Assembly: GCA_036405195.1 (NCBI GenBank)
Contig: DASWYB010000036.1
Location: 1-21,215 of the forward strand
Reading direction: 5' to 3'
Origin: DASWYB01 sp036405195
GTDB lineage: Bacteria > Patescibacteriota > UBA1384 > 2-12-FULL-50-11 > DASWYB01
Length of the DNA: 21,215 bases
Part shown: positions 20,377 to 21,215 of the stretch, one piece after another
Layout of the letters: each line of letters starts with the position of its first letter
Position numbering within the stretch: position 1 is the first letter of the stretch
The notes under the pieces: model-generated
Seen by the model: the letters and a program-made list of their open reading frames with translations, nothing else
The model's database searches: none
Told to the model about the DNA's origin: nothing
Program-made: the position numbers and the translations under genes

Positions 20377-21215
20377 GACCTTAGGCGTTTCGTTCCTCGC
20401 TGCCTCCCAGGGACAGCATGGCGGATACTTGAGTCATTCCAGTTCCGATCCTTCTACCTTTAAAGATACATCCACATATTCAACAACATTTGCCTCAGCC
20501 CTTATTCTTGACTGCTTGCATAACTGTCCACACACAGAAAACATCAAACAAAAACTTGTATCATTTCTTCTCTCCCAAAAGACTCCGTCTGGTTCGTTTA
20601 ATTACTGGGATAGAAATGACCCGATTACTCAAACATTGCCTTATCCCGATGACCTCGATGATACATTCTGTGCCCTCGCTGCTCTCCATCGAGCAAACAA
20701 GAAAGGGACAAATGGAAAAACACTAGCTCAAGCTGTTACTCTTCTCGCACTCACCGAAATCAAAGAAGGTGGCCCTTATAAAACTTGGCTCGTACCTGAC
20801 AATGCCGCGGCCGTGTGGCACGATGTTGATCCCGCTGTTAACAGTAATATTGCCTACTTTCTCTCTCTCCAAGAGGTAGAACTCGTGAGCCTTGTAGAGT
20901 TAACCGAAAACGCAATACAATCGGCCAACTATACCTCGCCTTACTACCCTAACGAATATCCTCTTTTTTATTTTATCAGCCGTTGGTATCGAGGTCGCTT
21001 GCTTACATCACTCGCCGATGCCATTTTGTCCCGACAACTATCTGACGGTTCGTGGGGCAGCCCCCTTAAAACCGCCTTGGCCCTGACTAGCCTTCTCCGT
21101 CTCACTCTTCCTGTCCCCAAAATACACCAGGCAGTTAGTTTTCTCTGCAAAACACAAAACTCCGACGGCAGCTGGGAAGCGGAAGGATTTTGCTACGATC
21201 CAATGATTCAAGGCA
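20360..21215 (+). CDS. Alpha/alpha-toroid protein with QW repeats and DxDD motif (class II terpene cyclase/prenyltransferase-like), 3' truncated
   Basis: An ATG at 20360, within the end of the kinase gene, opens a frame with no stop to the window edge (285 codons visible). The sequence shows repeated helical units with QW-type signatures: F-L-A-A-S-Q-G-Q-H-G-G-Y near 12-23, F-L-L-S-Q-K-T-P-S-G-S-F near 69-80, R-Q-L-S-D-G-S-W-G near 225-233 and K-T-Q-N-S-D-G-S-W near 264-272. The stretch Y-P-D-D98-L-D100-D101-T matches DxDDT, the catalytic acid motif of class II cyclases such as squalene-hopene cyclase. A central D-V-D-P-A-V-N-S-N-I-A-Y-F-L and Y-Y-P-N-E-Y-P-L-F-Y-F block looks conserved. The enzyme may cyclise an isoprenoid, or modify another substrate using the toroid fold. 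The substrate is unknown and the C-terminus is unseen. Confidence 0.8.
   Translation, partial: MNKTAKTLGVSFLAASQGQHGGYLSHSSSDPSTFKDTSTYSTTFASALILDCLHNCPHTENIKQKLVSFLLSQKTPSGSFNYWDRNDPITQTLPYPDDLDDTFCALAALHRANKKGTNGKTLAQAVTLLALTEIKEGGPYKTWLVPDNAAAVWHDVDPAVNSNIAYFLSLQEVELVSLVELTENAIQSANYTSPYYPNEYPLFYFISRWYRGRLLTSLADAILSRQLSDGSWGSPLKTALALTSLLRLTLPVPKIHQAVSFLCKTQNSDGSWEAEGFCYDPMIQG

Noticed and set aside
20360..21215. LanC-type lanthipeptide cyclase as the identity of the toroid protein
   Set aside because: The zinc-binding Cys/Cys/His pattern of LanC is not seen and the micropeptide has no Cys; the QW repeats and DxDD point to the terpene-cyclase/prenyltransferase fold group.

Overview
The window is bacterial. 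Its stop codons, including TGA at the end of the response regulator, fit the standard code. It is compact and mostly single-gene units: about 20 supported protein genes, two of them micropeptides, and no tRNA, rRNA, CRISPR array or transposase that I can recognise. Many short genes of uncertain function, leaderless promoters and small accessory proteins (DUF4112, PRC-barrel/YflT fusion, DUF218, PHP, YegS-like kinase) make a Patescibacteria/CPR member (for example Saccharibacteria-like) a reasonable guess. This is inference, not proof. Two ribosome binding sites match a long anti-Shine-Dalgarno tail of the CCUCCUUUCU type.

Layout. 1-2300: a truncated minus-strand gene with a possible Cys-His-Asp triad, a gene-poor stretch with a long RNA-like hairpin, and a DUF4112 membrane protein. 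2370-5350: a 32-residue micropeptide followed by a putative Rad52/DdrA-like annealing protein with a C-terminal zinc finger, an M16 zinc peptidase, and a tail-to-tail pair of small acidic proteins. 5490-10100: a membrane protein, a histidine-box membrane hydroxylase, an ABC exporter, and a xylose-isomerase-like TIM-barrel protein. 10100-13910: a hypothetical gene, a PHP-domain protein divergent from a YegS/diacylglycerol kinase-like gene, and a class III aminotransferase. 13910-18000: a YflT/PRC-barrel stress-type protein, an Erm-like rRNA adenine dimethyltransferase, a hypothetical protein and a DUF218 (YdcF-like) protein. 18089-21215: an OmpR-type response regulator, a 36-residue micropeptide, a six-helix sensor kinase, and an alpha/alpha-toroid protein with QW-type repeats and a DxDD motif that runs off the window.

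Two gene styles alternate along the window. One set (the minus-strand gene at the left edge, DUF4112, hydroxylase, isomerase-like, 10207 hypothetical, aminotransferase, 16568 hypothetical, DUF218) looks GC-richer and is monocistronic. All eight have a recognisable TTGACA-like/16-17 nt/TATACT-like promoter, and most have a strong intrinsic terminator. The other set looks AT-richer, and several members start 5-7 nt downstream of a TATAAT-like box with no Shine-Dalgarno, as expected of leaderless mRNAs (ABC exporter, PHP, Erm-like, sensor kinase).

The best candidate for an undescribed system is the right-hand end. The response regulator and micropeptide appear to share one transcript that ends at a hairpin. 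The sensor kinase and the DxDD toroid protein overlap by 17 bp and start from a leaderless promoter just behind that hairpin. A peptide between regulator and sensor, followed by a possible modifying or cyclising enzyme, suggests a peptide-signalling or small-molecule locus. The other micropeptide, at 2394, has an almost identical ribosome binding site.
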